Source of the DNA: Dactylis glomerata | Lineage: Eukaryota > Streptophyta > Magnoliopsida > Poales > Poaceae | DNA: 64,000 nucleotides | Assembly: GCA_007115705.1 (NCBI GenBank) | Contig: QXEO01002115.1 | Coordinates: 2,263,340 to 2,327,339, forward strand | Direction: 5' to 3' | In this document: positions 1 to 11,864 of the stretch, piece by piece | How the letters are laid out: each line of letters starts with the position of its first letter | Numbering within the stretch: the stretch's first letter is position 1 | The notes under the pieces: generated by a model | What the model was told of the DNA's origin: nothing | Databases searched by the model: none | Seen by the model: only the letters and a program-made list of their open reading frames with translations | Translations under genes and position numbers: made by a program

Positions 1-2326
1 TCTGTACAAAAATTTCATGTTTTTCTGTTAAGCCACTTGGCTTATCCTTGTACATAAACAACTTCTACTATTAATTAAAAATTGCATTGGCAAGCTCTCC
101 CACTGTTTATCCTAAAAACTGATTTCTAGATGTATGCTACAAACATATTTCTCCAATGTTGCATAAGTGTTTATGTGATGTTGGAAGCATGGGCAGAAAT
201 GTTCAGTACATTGTTTTTAATTGCAAATTGTGACTATCTTTTATGTTTTTCATGAAACAAAAGAAGATTTGTCGCATACATATTTTTTCAACAAGGGAAT
301 ATATACTCATAAATATTGCAACTATTTTTTTGACAACTGTAGAGGTGGCTAGAAGAAAGTGTTGCAACAATGTTGTAGACACAGCAAAAAAATATCCCAC
401 TTGTGGTTTTATGTTGCTTTGATCGCACATCCCAACATTTTTGCTAGGGACCTTTAATTTTTATAAGTCCAAATATGATCCTCTTCCGAGGTGTCTCCCC
501 CATACGGCTGCAAATTAACTTCATGATGGTAACTTTACTAACCGTAACTAGCCCATTTGGGTTTTCATCATTAAATTCATGATATTTAAGGAGGGTCTTT
601 TTATGTGAATGATATCAATTTGCAAGAATAACTCACCTTCAAAAGATCACCGTGAGCTTTAATTTTATGCCTTGTTTTCCTTTGTCTATTTCTCAACCGT
701 GTAAATACGTAGACATTTAAAAGCATATATATTTAGCACAGAATTAATGTGCGTGCATTGATTTAGATGTACTCTATATCTATGCATGTGTTCTCCTACG
801 GACCGTCAACAAACTATGGTTTTGGGATTGAAAAGTGCTTATCATCGGGCGACCGAAGACACGCTCCGACCGATCATCCGAGAGGCACGCACTTCCAGCT
901 TGGGAGCCTATGTTTCATTTCATCTCGGTCAACCCTTACAGATTTTTGTGTTTTTATGCTGCTCATATGCATGCAACAGAACTAAGCTAAGAAAAATGCA
1001 TGCATCATCACTAGGGACGTGACAAATGCATGCAGCACGAGGCCACGGGCCATGATCGGAGTGCAGACCACAGACCACAACTACTTTTCTTTACTACTCA
1101 TATGCATGCACCATTGGTACATGTAGCTTATTTTTACTATGTTAGTTATCAAGGAGGTATTTTACCCCTTGTTCTCACATGACCGTCATTGCACTGCAAG
1201 ACGGTATGACACATGCGGCAAGCTGGCATGTCCACTCAAGTCGACAATGATGCTTCAAGGGTTTTGGGACATGACACGAGGCCCAGCATCACCACCAGCA
1301 ATGTTGTGAAGCTGTCGACTTGGGAATCTGCAAGCATTGACAAGGTTTAGTGAAGCATCCCACCGGTTCCTCAAGGGGAGCATCACAGATGCTGGATAGT
1401 TTTCATTTTTTTGCTGTGGGTCTTTCGCTGCAGTGTTGCCGGTCTATTTTTGTTTGTAAAACCACCAAAATTATGCTACAGACATACAATTATTCTGCTT
1501 GTATACAATTATGAGTATGTTGTGAAAGAAGGTGTGAGATATTACAATGTATTATGGGCGTTTGCTACAAGTTTTGTTTTTCTTTGACAGTTTATGTTGT
1601 TATTCGATTACAAAATGTAACAAACTTGTATGATTTTGTTGTGGAAGGAGATGAGAGATGATGTATTCTTATTGGGGCATTTGCTCTAAATTAATTTTCT
1701 CTCTAGTTTTTTTATGTTTCTTAAGTCATTTCAAAATGTAACAAAATTGTATACGTTTTGTTGTGAAAGGAGATGCCACAATGTTTTCTAGGCACATTTT
1801 CTACTTGTTTCGGATTTTGTGAAATGTGAACACTTGATTTTTTTGTTGTAAAAGTTTGTTTATTTTATTGTAACTTTTGGTGGATTTTATTGCAAATGAA
1901 TCTACAATACAAACATGTTCGTTTGAGCAAACTGTGATGAACAAATATGTGACCACAGTATTAGGTGAGTCATGTAAAATGAAGGAAATAACATAGGAGC
2001 CCATGATAAGACTTGGAGTCCACGGATACTTCAAAATGGCAAATATTAGCCTATGTGAAGTTTTTTGAAAATATGTATTAACTCTATGTAAATTATGTTG
2101 TCGTTGGATTTGTAGTTGACAGAAGGTGATGTATTTAAGTCAAACATGTGTAACCCGAGCCCTGGAAGGGATAGTCTGACGGAGTGACATGACCGGACGT
2201 GGTTATGATGTGTCTGTGTGAATGGCGGGTTACTGTAAAGTGTTTGCAGTAGTGCTCTCGTGTTGCGATTGTTTGTCCATGTATGCCAACGGCAAAAGAG
2301 TCAGCTATTTCGGTGCAAGAAAACTG
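1..2326. other. AT-rich intergenic DNA
   Basis: No supportable gene. The reading frames here are short, AT-rich and lack recognisable motifs. The only structure seen is a degenerate repeat at about 1505-1800, listed separately. Confidence 0.6.
1505..1800. repeat. Degenerate ~120 bp tandem repeat, about 2.5 units
   Basis: The motif TTTGTTGTGAAAGGAGATG and variants recur near 1517, 1637 and 1757. Each copy is followed by a related block reading GGCATTTGCT or similar and preceded by AAAATGTAACAAA in the later two. Spacing is near 120 bp. Divergence is high, so this is an old local duplication. Confidence 0.5.
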
Positions 2327-2329
2327 AGA

Positions 2330-5134
2330 CACAACAGGAATAAAGAGATACGCCGACGGCCAATTGCCCTTGGCGTAGCCATGTTTTGCCGTCGGCGTAG
2401 TATACGCCGAGGGCTGCCCTCGGCGGAGCTCTGTTTTACCGTCGGTGTAGCATTTGCCCTCGGCGTAGGCTATGCCGACGGCAAAGCCGTCGACGTAGCC
2501 CCGTCGGCATAGCCTATATATATATTTTTAAAAGTTTAAAAAATTGAATTTTTTTTTATTTTTTTCTGAATTGTTTGCCTCACTAATCTCTTAATTGGAA
2601 TATTTTTAACACTAATTACACTTAATCTTTGGTCAAATTTAAGTCTTGGTCAAACTTCCCGGTTGGTCACCCATCCTCACACTACTCCACCTCCAGCACG
2701 CTTAACTTCTCTGTTCCATCCGGATGAATGTCCATGAAGCAAATTATACCTTGTTGATAATACTACCATATCAATCCTATTAACCCTTATACCACTATGT
2801 CACAAGTCATTGGTTTTAAGTTTCCAAACTATATATTAAGTAAACAACAATAAATAAGTAATAAATATATTGAATTTCAAACTATATAATAAGTAAATAA
2901 CAATGAATAATTAATAAATATATTGAATAATTTATATCTTTAAATCTGTAAATCGGAATTCGACAAATTATATGTCTAAATCGATAAGAAAAATGAGAGG
3001 AATCCAAATATGACATCCATATGTAATGTTTTTATATTTTATTTAATTTTGAATTTCTTATGCTCATTTTGAATTTAATGTATCATCAGTGATATCTCGA
3101 ACTAATGAGATTTACATTGAAAAAATCATAAAAAATTAAAAAAATCAAAAAAAGGAAAACCTTCACACCTAGTCTTCTTATGTCAAATACTAATGAGTCC
3201 ACATGATAAATAATTTTTTCATAGTTTTCTTGTCATACCCCCGCTTTACCCCGTTAACCCTCGCTTTACCCCGTTGATAAACGGTGGGCATGAACCTTCT
3301 TTGCTAGGGGTCGAATTTCGCAAAACTCTTTGTGTATCTCTAATATAATAACATGTTGTGTATCTAAAAGTTATTTTTTCAAAAAATCATGAGGAAGCCA
3401 TGATGGAGCTGTAGTTCAAATTTACCCCGCTTCCTGCTAAATTGGAAAGAGTTTGTCTTTTTTGTGAAAGGTTAATGCAAAGCTTCACACACACAAACAA
3501 TTGGTGATATATACATAAAATATGTCCTAATATTGTTTAAAATTTTGGTGGTCTAGTTTTGTAATGTATTTTCAGTACTTCCTTCACAAAAAAAACCCAA
3601 TTTTGACACTTAGAAAATGAAAATTGATTTTTTTATGCATAGAAAATGAAAACTCCCAATATGAACTTTGTTTTCCATCCCAATATGCACACATATGCAC
3701 AATATGAGGTCATTTGAACAAACTATTCTATGATTCAGGTCATGACCTAGCTCATCTGACTTGAAAGCCATGAAACTTCGTACATGATAGGTCATTTCTG
3801 AGAAGGGGTTTCTACAATATTTGTAATAGTCCAAGTTTATTATTTTTCTTCACAACTAGGTAACATAAAATGACACAATGCGAAGGCTTTACATTTTTTT
3901 GAATTTTTTTGAACTTCTTATGCTCGATTCAAAATGCGGTCAAAACGGTGGGCATGAACCTTCTTAGCTAGGGGTTTAATTTTGCAGAACTATTTATGGA
4001 TCTATGATAAAACATCTACTTGTGAACCTAAAAATGATTTTTTGAAAAAAACATGGGCAAACTATGATACAGTTGTAGTTCAAATTTACCTCGCTTCCTA
4101 CTGAATCGGCAAGAGTTTGTCTTTTTTGTGAAAGGTTAATGCAAAGCTTCATACACACAAAAAAATGGTGATATATACATAAAATGTTTCGTACTATTGT
4201 TGAAAATTATGTTGGTATAATTTTGTAATGTATTTTCAGTACTTCCTTCACAAAAAACTTAATCTTGACACTTAGAAAATGGAAATTAATTTTTTTATGC
4301 ATAGAAAATGAAAACTCCCAATATGAACTTTGTTTTCCATCCCAATATGCACACATGTGCACAATATGTGGTCATTTGAACAAACTGTTCCATGATTTGG
4401 GTCATGACCTAGCTCATCTGGCTTGAAAGCCATGAAACTTCGTACATGATAGGTCATATCTGAGAAGGGGTTTCTACAATATTTGCAATAGTCCAAGTTT
4501 ATTGTTTTTCCTCATAACTAGGTCACATACCATGACACAATGCGAAGGTTTTATATTTTTTTAATTTTATTTGAATCTGTTATGCTCGATTCAAAATGCG
4601 GTCGAAACGGCGAGCATGAACCTTCTTAGCTAGGGGTTGAATTTTACAAAACTATTTATGGATCTCTGATAAAACTTCTACTTATGAACCTGAAAATGAT
4701 TTTTTAGAAAAATCATGGGCAAACTATGATGCGGCTCTAGTTCAAATTTTCTCGACTTCCAAGTGAATCAAAACCCTAAATCCCTAAACTGAAAATCCTA
4801 ACTAATTAAATTAATTAGTTCTAAATTTTGGAAGGTTTAGATGAATAGATCTTATTTTTCTGCAAATTTTGATATATTATTTGTATTTTTGTGAATTAGA
4901 ATGATTTAGTTATGATTTTTTTAAGAATAATGTGGTAAAATGGAAAATAGCTATGCCGAGGGCATTGCTGTCGGCGTAGAAAATGCCGTCGGCGTAGCTA
5001 TCTTATGCCGACGGCAATTCTATGCCGACGGCCAGCTTCGTGGGCTGCCTAAAATATAGCCTACGCCGACGGCACCGACATTTGGCCATCGGCGTAGACG
5101 CTGGCCGTCGGCGTCTTTCACTATTCCTGTAGTG
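2330..5134. mobile_element. Non-autonomous CACTA transposon (element A)
   Basis: The left end starts CACAACAGGAATAAAGAGA and the right end, read inward on the minus strand, starts CACTACAGGAATAGTGAAAG. Both continue into GACGCCGACGGCC-type sequence. A 3 bp target site duplication AGA lies at 2327-2329 and 5135-5137, the size expected for CACTA elements. Subterminal regions (2350-2515 and 4945-5120) are dense in direct and inverted GCCGTCGGCGTA motifs, the usual binding-site zone of the element's transposition proteins. No transposase frame is present, so it is non-autonomous. The interior is dominated by three ~662 bp tandem units. The right end lies about 440 bp upstream of the start of the RING gene's long open frame at 5575. 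Confidence 0.9.
3270..4790. repeat. ~662 bp tandem repeat inside CACTA A
   Basis: Three units are marked by GGTGGGCATGAACC or a variant at about 3283, 3947 and 4609 (spacing 664 and 662 bp). Each carries the ordered blocks 'AGGTCACATAAAATGAC-like', 'ATTCAAAATGCGGTC', 'AAATCGGCAAGAGTTTGTC', 'TTCACAAAAAA' and 'ACATGATAGGTCAT'. Two near-identical 74-codon minus-strand frames (3610-3834 and 4272-4496) are by-products of the repeat. The same ordered blocks form the 671 bp repeat of CACTA C at 35813-37308. Confidence 0.85.
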
Positions 5135-5310
5135 AGACATAAATCAGGGAAAATCTGAAATGGAAATCATGAATAAAAGGAAAATGCTTCAGATAAGGAG
5201 ATGGATTAATTAGGGAAATCTTATATATTTAGCTGCTATCTTATTGTAGGGCGGCCTGGCCGGAGAGGACAACGAGACTACGTGGAGGCCAGCTCAAATC
5301 CCGGTCATCC

Positions 5311-5320
5311 ACAATAAATA
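5311..5320 (+). promoter_or_regulatory. TATA-like box for the RING gene
   Basis: ACAATAAATAG lies about 96 bp upstream of the first in-frame ATG (5416) and 255 bp upstream of the ATG at 5575. A second weak candidate (ACATATAGG, about 5373) exists. Call rests on position and composition only. Confidence 0.35.
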
Positions 5321-5574
5321 GGGCGCCGTCGATCACGTCGCTTCCCATATCTGGCCCCGCCCCCTTTGTAGTACATATAGGAACGTCCAGGCAGTCTGCA
5401 AAGAGCACGATCGACATGGCCGCGTACGAGGAGCGCCTACGCCGCATGGTGCACGGCGCCCGCCACCACCAGCCTGCCCCTGCTCCTTCTCGGGTTAGTT
5501 TCTTCAATCGTGCGGGTACCTCCACCGCCGCTGCTGTGCCTGTGCCCAGCCAATAGGGATACCAGTCGTCCAAC

Positions 5575-6423
5575 ATGGTCGCGCCTCCGCCGCCGCCGCC
5601 GCCGGTGGGCGGGCAGGACCAGTACACCGAGTTCCTGGCGCTGGCTGCGGTCGACCTGGCGAAGAAGGGCGCTAGGCTTGACGGTTCGCTTCCTTCGTAC
5701 GAAATGGTCGCCGGCTATAAGAGGAAGCGCGACGAGCAGACAGCGCCCGTGCTTGGCACGGCCCACCCGCAGCAGCAGAAGCAGACCATTGTCGTGGACC
5801 GCCTGCTGCTCAACCGTGTAAGTCCCATGCATGCATGAACACCAAATCAGTATATACTTTCTTTGAGTTCCAGGCTCGCTCGTGGATCTAACTCCTGTTA
5901 CCCGTGCATGTATCGATCGATGCAGGCTTCCGAGTTGTGGAAGGCTCTGGCGGAGCAGAGGCAGAAGGAGATGAGGCTGATCACCGCCGCCGTGGAGGAC
6001 AAGGCGGCAAAGCAGCTCAAGGCCAAGGACGACGAGATTAAGAATATCACTTGCCTGAACTGGGCCCTCCGGGAGTGGCTCGGGAACCTCCAAAAGGAGG
6101 CACAGATGTGGCGCGATGTGGCGCGGTCCAGGGAGGCTGCCGCCCTCGCGCTCCGTGGTGATCTGCAAAGCGCGCTCGAGGCGCAGGCGGTCCGTGGCCG
6201 TGGCCTTGACAGGGCCATTGACGACGCCAGTTCGTGCTGCTGGGGGGATAACCTGGCGGTGCCGAGCGTCGGGACATGCAAGGGGTGCGGCAATGGCGAG
6301 GCCGTGGAGCTGCTCCTGCCTTGCAGGCACCTCTGCGCGTGCGTGCTGTGTGCGGCCACCGCGCAGGCGTGCCCGGCGTGCGGATGCGCCAAGACTGGAA
6401 ACATCCGCGTCAACTTTTCCTGA
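5575..6423 (+). CDS. BOI-type RING finger E3 ubiquitin ligase (two exons, upstream in-frame stop)
   Basis: Exon 1 is 5575-5817, a GT-AG intron is 5818-5925 (phase 0) and exon 2 is 5926-6423, giving 246 residues. The last ~50 residues form a C-terminal RING of the BOI/BRG type: CKGC, then LLLPCRHLCACVLC, then CPACG, ending in IRVNFS. The middle is an alpha-helical region rich in Lys, Glu and Ala (about residues 83-160), as in BOI proteins, which are ubiquitin ligases linked to stress and hormone signalling. The N-terminus has a proline run and a SLPSYEM segment. An upstream ATG at 5416 lies in the same frame and would add 53 residues, but a TAG at 5554-5556 blocks it; the bases either side read as plausible coding sequence. 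So either translation starts at 5575, or this is an allele with a premature stop. CACTA A sits in its promoter region. Genomic GC is far higher than in flanking DNA. Confidence 0.75.
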
Positions 6424-8755
6424 TGTGGGGAAGCATTTTCTAGAGTCGACACTTTTTTGTTTCTTCCTATGAAACTTTTTAGAGTCGACTGTGTTGTTTG
6501 TATCCTTCCGTGTTTTTATTTCTAGATATATGGGGATGATAGGGCGATGGTCGAATGACATGTCGCTTAGAGAGTATGAGTAGTTCCCCCTCAAATCTTC
6601 TGTTTAATTTAGCTTTTTTCTCAAGCTGTTGTATGCAAGATGAAATACAGTTTGCAATATTGCATATCAATGATTGAAACCGAATTAAATATACCATATA
6701 ATTGTTGCCTCCCTACAAATTCTCGGTTATTTTTTTAGGGACAAATTCTCGGTTATTGAAGGTAGGCAATGGCAGGGGCGCGGAGACCAAGGTTTCTAGC
6801 GGCCTAGGTGACCTCCTAACCGGAGACATGGGGGATAGCATTGGAGCCAATGTAAGCAAGGAATGCGACCACCTGACGGTGGACGAGGGGCGGCGGATGT
6901 CACCTGGCGGCGCATGTGTGGAAAGGGTATCTAGGGTTTAGAGATCCGCCTAGAATGTAAGTGAAGGGCAAACAGAAGCTGGATTCAAATCCGACGGTCC
7001 AAATGATTGATTGAGTTATGCAAAAAAAGGAAATAAACTCCAAGGTTGTGGGTCCTAATTCATACAATTAACTTCATATAGACCAGGGTGAAGGAGGAAG
7101 CATGTGCACCACGCGCCGCAAGGAGGCAGTGCATGTGGGAAGGTTTTCTCGGGGCTATCATTCATGCGATTAAAAATGTATAAAAGGATACTATTAATTG
7201 CATTATCGAGGAGGTAACGGAGAAATACTGTGTGTTGACTGGGTGGTGCATGAGAGGTGATGGAGAAAGCATGTGCCCCGCTGCTAGGCGGCGGCGCATG
7301 TGAGGAAGGCTTGCTAGGCTTAGGATTTCAACATCTCTATAGCCAAAACAACAAAGGGAAATATAGGAAGAGTATCCAAATCAACGGTCCATAATATATT
7401 GGTTGAGTTTGATAGAGAAGTTCCTCTAAGAGCAAAGGGGTGCTATCATCCATGCAATGAAAGCATATAAAAGGACATTATTAATTGCAATTAACAAGGA
7501 GGCGAAGGGGAAATAGCGCATGTCGACTAGCAATGCATGGGTCAAAAGTCTAAATAGAGCTAGACTTGATGGATCTATCATTGAACCGAAAAGGGGAAAG
7601 AAGCAAGATTCATATCTAACAATTGAAATGAATTGTAACATCCCGAAGAATAGGTGCGGAAAAGGGTTGATCTATAATGTGTGTGTTTGCATCCAAAGCT
7701 ACAATAATTTTTTGCGCAATTGTTTTGAAAAGGCAAATTGAGGAAGTTCATATTCAGAGATGCTTATAGTTAGGTCATCATTTGAATGATTTCCAAACTG
7801 GATATGATATTTTTGATCTCAAGATTTGGGGAATTCAAATTTGAAATATGAAAAAGAGTCTCTAACTCAAACTCATTTGCACACTTAATAGTTGACTCCA
7901 AGTAATTAAGAAATCACATACAAGCATTTGAAGTCCAAATGGAAGTTTGAATTAGTCAAACTTGAGTTAAATTGGAGAAATTCATCACAAATAAATAAAA
8001 TTCATAAAAATATCACATGATACGGAATTTTATTTCCAATCTCAGTAACATATTTATAGGATTTATTGAACAAGGATCTAGAATAATAAAATAATAGTAG
8101 ATTGAAAAAACCTAATAGAAACTACAAGTAACCTAACTAAATCATATCTATCTATCTTCTAATATTCTTATCTTCATCTTCATCACTTGAATACCAAAGC
8201 ATCTATTATTTGAACCTGCAAAAAAGCAATAGAAAACCAGTAAGGTTAGAATGTTGGAACCACCAAATGGTGTTTTGAATTAATGTAGAATCTAATAGAA
8301 TAGATCACCTAAACTAGTCATGTAATCCTAATTTGACCTTGAGGATCATACATAGGAAAGTGAAATTGATATGGTAACCATCAACATATCAAGATAATAT
8401 ATATTGGAGAAAGCAAACAAAGTGTAGATAAATAGACAGATACCATAGTCACTAGACACAACTAGAAATCATCCAATGCATAAGTGAAGCAATGAACTGA
8501 ACATTATATCACTTACTTGAGCCGGTCAACTAAATGAACTATAATCAACTCCATGAAAAAAATCACCAAGTCATAATAAATAATCTCAAGATCATTGGAT
8601 TCCTTTAAAGAAAAAAGTAATCCATATTAACATTAACAAACTGAATGAAGGACAAATTAATAATAAGAAGTATTAAATAATTGATCTCTAGGAATCACAG
8701 AAGTCATGCTAGAAAGAATAATTGATCATCATGAACAAAATAGGCATGCACGCAG
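6424..8755. other. Intergenic DNA with degenerate duplication
   Basis: No gene is supported. About 6880-7510 holds diverged copies of blocks such as GCGGCGCATGTG, CGACGGTCCA / CAACGGTCCA with TTGAGTT, and TATAAAAGGA-ATTAATTGCA, spaced 280-390 bp apart. About 7740-8755 is AT-rich without recognisable features. Confidence 0.5.
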
Positions 8756-8995
8756 CACTAGTAGGAAAATGCTTATAGGTTGAATCTTACTAGTGACACA
8801 CCAAAATAAGCATACACCACTAGTAAATACTTGTGGCATACGGGTTTTTGGTACGCCACCAGTAACCAACTACTGGTGGCATACAACAGAAATGGTAAGC
8901 TACCAGTAACCTATGCCCCGAGATGCTTGTATAAGACCAATTACTATTGGCGTACACTTTTTTGGTATGCCACCTGGTGGCGTGCAAAAAGGTGT
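8756..8995 (+). mobile_element. Orphan CACTA-like terminus
   Basis: CACTAGTAGGAAAATGC at 8756 has the form of a CACTA terminal repeat. It is followed inward by short inverted motifs of the type ACTGGTGGC / GCCACCAGTA (about 8850-8990), like a subterminal region. No matching right end or target duplication is seen in the window, so it is a truncated or solo end. Confidence 0.5.
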
Positions 8996-9416
8996 GTGCC
9001 AGAAATTCACGTCCGGGTGACCCGATCCCCGCTCAAGCGGACCCCCTCTCGCTCTCGTGTACTCTCTCCCTCTCATCCTCCCCATTCTCCTCCCATGTCG
9101 CCTGAGCCACCATTCCCCAGCCTCGCAACACCTCCTCCAGCCTTACTCCCCTGCCAACGCCGCATCCCAGCGCTGCTAATCCTAGAAAATATATCTTGAT
9201 GGCAACAATTCTACTCTTCAAATATGCCACTTATTGTGAATCCAAGCAAGAGAAGCTTCCCCCACAAGGGTGAGTCGAGGATTTATATCGATCGAAGATG
9301 GTGGTTCTCTTTTCTGGACTCTTCAAGCAACCTGCAATAGTAAACAACAAATTTGCATCCCTGATGCATGAGAAATGCATACATGAACTTTGTAGTTTAT
9401 TGTGCTAAAACACTTA

Positions 9417-9510
9417 CTCCCTCCGATCGGAAATAAGTGTCGGCAATTTTGTACTAGCTTAGTATAAAGTTTGTACTAAGTCCCCGAGAGTTATTTCCGA
9501 TCGGAGGGAG
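9417..9510. mobile_element. Stowaway MITE
   Basis: A 94 bp element flanked by TA on both sides (9415-9416 and 9511-9512). Its terminal inverted repeats are CTCCCTCCGATCGGAAATAA and its complement, the hallmark of Stowaway elements mobilised by Tc1/mariner transposases. It has no coding capacity. Confidence 0.95.
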
Positions 9511-10309
9511 TATTATTTAGCAACTTTATTATATTTATTGGGACTAACCTACTAATAGTTGCAAAAGTGCACAATTTTTTGTTTTACACTTTGTTGTGTA
9601 GGAAAAAGATGAATATGGAAGAAAATCACTCAATATGGCAATATTTCGAGTTTCTTGAAATCTGTCCTGCTGAACACTTTTTAAAAATGTACCCGAAAGA
9701 GATTGAAGATGACATCAAATAATAAAGTGATCAACACAAAAGTTGTGGGGAATTTCAAGCCGTATGATTTAGAGTAAAAAATCGTCCAAACTAGAGTCCT
9801 GGTGCATCACTTGTGCCCTGATTACGGAAGGGTACAAAAGCAGTTTTGGGATTTCAAAAGTTGATGATGTTGTTGACTCAAACTCTTGCCATATGAGATT
9901 AATTCGGCCAAACCACGAATTTGGAGACTTGTGAGCCTTTCTAGGAGTTACCATGAAGGTTCTAGAGGTTCCCAAGAGCCCTTGGATCCAAGGGTTTTGA
10001 TCTGATGGCCCCGGTGAAGCCTCCAACACTATATATTAAAGGGAAACCTTATTTTTTGGAGGCACCACCAAGAGCTACAAAATTGCCCCCCCCTTGGCTG
10101 CCATCTCCAAGGATGATGGTTCACATACAGCATTAAGAAGATATAAGGAAGAAGGATGACAAGGGGGCGGTGTTACCCTAGGGCCGCCCGCCGCGGGGGC
10201 GCCATGCGCTGCCACCAGCAGCGTGCTGCCCTTCACCGCCACCTCTCCCCCTTGGGGAGGCACCTCTCCATCATTATCTACAGCACCTCCTCGTCATCCT
10301 GTTGTCGTG
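9511..10309. other. Intergenic DNA, no supported gene
   Basis: Short frames only. The stretch 9770-10080 contains an ACTATATATTAAAGGG box next to CC-rich sequence and may be a relic of another LTR, but no boundaries or partner can be drawn. Confidence 0.4.
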
Positions 10310-10776
10310 GTGAAACAACATATGCCATGGGATGGCTTAAGTTGGGGCCGAACGTACACGGGTGGATCCAGAGGAGGGAAGGCGCGGTAGAAACCGCGCA
10401 TAGAACACACTGCTAACACACCGAGCTACCCAGGTTCGGGGCCCTTGTGAGGAGGTAACACCCCTACTCCTGCATGTTTGATCTATATGAGCTTCACATG
10501 AGAGCTACAATGGTGCTCCTTGAGCTGTTCATCTTGCCTATCTAAGGCTGCACTGGGCAGGGGCTAAAGAGCTAGTGCTACTTAAGAAGGAGAGCTCCCA
10601 TGGAGCGAGAGAGGAATGAGCCTCCGAAGGAGGCTGGGGTGATCGATCCCCCTAGTGCTCCTTATATAGGGAGCCCAGGGGACAAGGGATGCCCCACATA
10701 ACACTATGCATGTATCATGTACACTGTAGCTGAGTTGACTACTGGGGTCTTGTCAGCACTATAGCCTGCATCAGCA

Positions 10777-10985
10777 CGGTACCGTCCTCGGTACTATGCA
10801 CTGTGTCATGGTCATGGGCTTGTCCCATCGATGTCTGTACTTGGAGTACTTGGTCTTTGTCTTCTAGCGTGTGTCTTCAGGATCGGTACCGTCCTCGGTA
10901 CTGTGCACTGTGTCATGGTCATGGACTTGTCCCATCGATGTCTGTACTTGGAGTACTTGGACTTTGTCCCATCGATGTCATCAGT
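10777..10985. repeat. 107 bp tandem duplication inside the solo LTR
   Basis: The block beginning GGTACCGTCCTCGGTACT and running through CCCATCGATGTCTGTACTTG occurs at about 10778 and again about 107 bp later, with few differences. A further partial copy of CCCATCGATGTC follows at about 10968. Confidence 0.75.
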
Positions 10986-11164
10986 CTTATCCTCCTCCTG
11001 AGGATAAGACTGACTAGGAGAGGTGGAGTATGCTAGTCTGAGCCAAGGGGCATCCCAAGACCAGCATATAAGGATGGAGGACATGCCAGTCCGAGCCTAG
11101 AGGCATCCCAGGACTGGCACAAGGCGATGGAGTTGATGCCGGATGAGTAATATGTTCCGGAGAA

Positions 11165-11755
11165 GGTAAATCCCGGGCCAGGAGGGGCTAAGTCGGCCTA
11201 GAGAGGGTTAATCCGGCCTGCCAAGGGGAATCCCAGCCTGGGCCAGGGGAATCCTGGCCTAGCCCAGCCGGGACATTGCGCAGATACCGGCCCGAGGAAG
11301 GAATCCCGGCCAGGCCGGATCCTCCTGATCCGGCCCAGCCGGGTGCAGTGCTGGAGAAGGCCCGCCGGGGCGCAGGCGAGTGGGGCGGAAGCAGCCCAGC
11401 CGGGACGGCCGGCCAGAGGCCCAGCCGGGACGGCCGGCCAGAGGCCCAGCCGGGGCAGGCGGCCTGAGGCCCAGCCGGGGGAGCGGCCTACGCCGGGCGA
11501 GAAGGTTTCCCGGCCCAGCCAGGATAGAAGGACGACCCCGGCCCAGCCGGGGTGCTGTGGAGGAGGCCCAGCCGGGGCAGGTGGTGTCCAGCCCAATCGG
11601 GGAAGAGGGAATCTGGCCCAGCCGACATTGAGATGTCCCGGCCCAGCCGGGGCAGAGCTGATGTTCCGGCCCAGCCTGCTTTAATCCGGCCTGAGCGGAT
11701 ATTCTGCCCTGGAGGAGCTAAGTTCCGGCCCAGGGAGATATAATCCGGCCCAACC
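11165..11755. repeat. GC-rich short tandem array (CCGGCCCAGCCGGGG)
   Basis: Units built on CCCGGCCCAGCCGGGGC, of irregular length, fill the distal part of the solo LTR. The motif is close to self-complementary, so the tract could form many small hairpins. All open frames here are repeat artefacts. Confidence 0.8.
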
Positions 11756-11864
11756 TTGTTGTTTACTTGCTTTTTAATATCCTGCACATATAAATCACTT
11801 GTATAACATATATATTAGTCATAAGAAAGGGTACTTTGGTATACCCGGGGTTATATCCCCGACA

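Larger units (their letters stand above)
10310..11864 (-). mobile_element. Solo LTR of a Gypsy-type retrotransposon
   Basis: Starts TGTTGTCGTGG and ends CCCCGACA, with a 5 bp target duplication CATCC at 10305-10309 and 11865-11869. Near the left edge it shares ordered blocks with the LTR of element M (ATGGGATGGCTTAA, ACCCAGGTTCGGGGCCC, GAGGTAACACCCCTACTCC) and a CTTATATAGGGAG box, so it belongs to the same broad group and reads on the minus strand. There is no internal region, PBS or coding sequence, which points to LTR-LTR recombination. At 1555 bp it is about twice as long as M's LTR, partly because of internal repeats. Confidence 0.8.

Noticed and set aside
5437..6594. 385-codon minus-strand frame
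   Set aside because: Antisense shadow of the GC-rich RING gene. The plus-strand reading has a clean intron and a RING domain; the minus reading has no recognisable motif.
11198..11787. Several 60-130 codon frames on both strands
   Set aside because: All are translations of the CCGGCCCAGCCGGGG array in the solo LTR.
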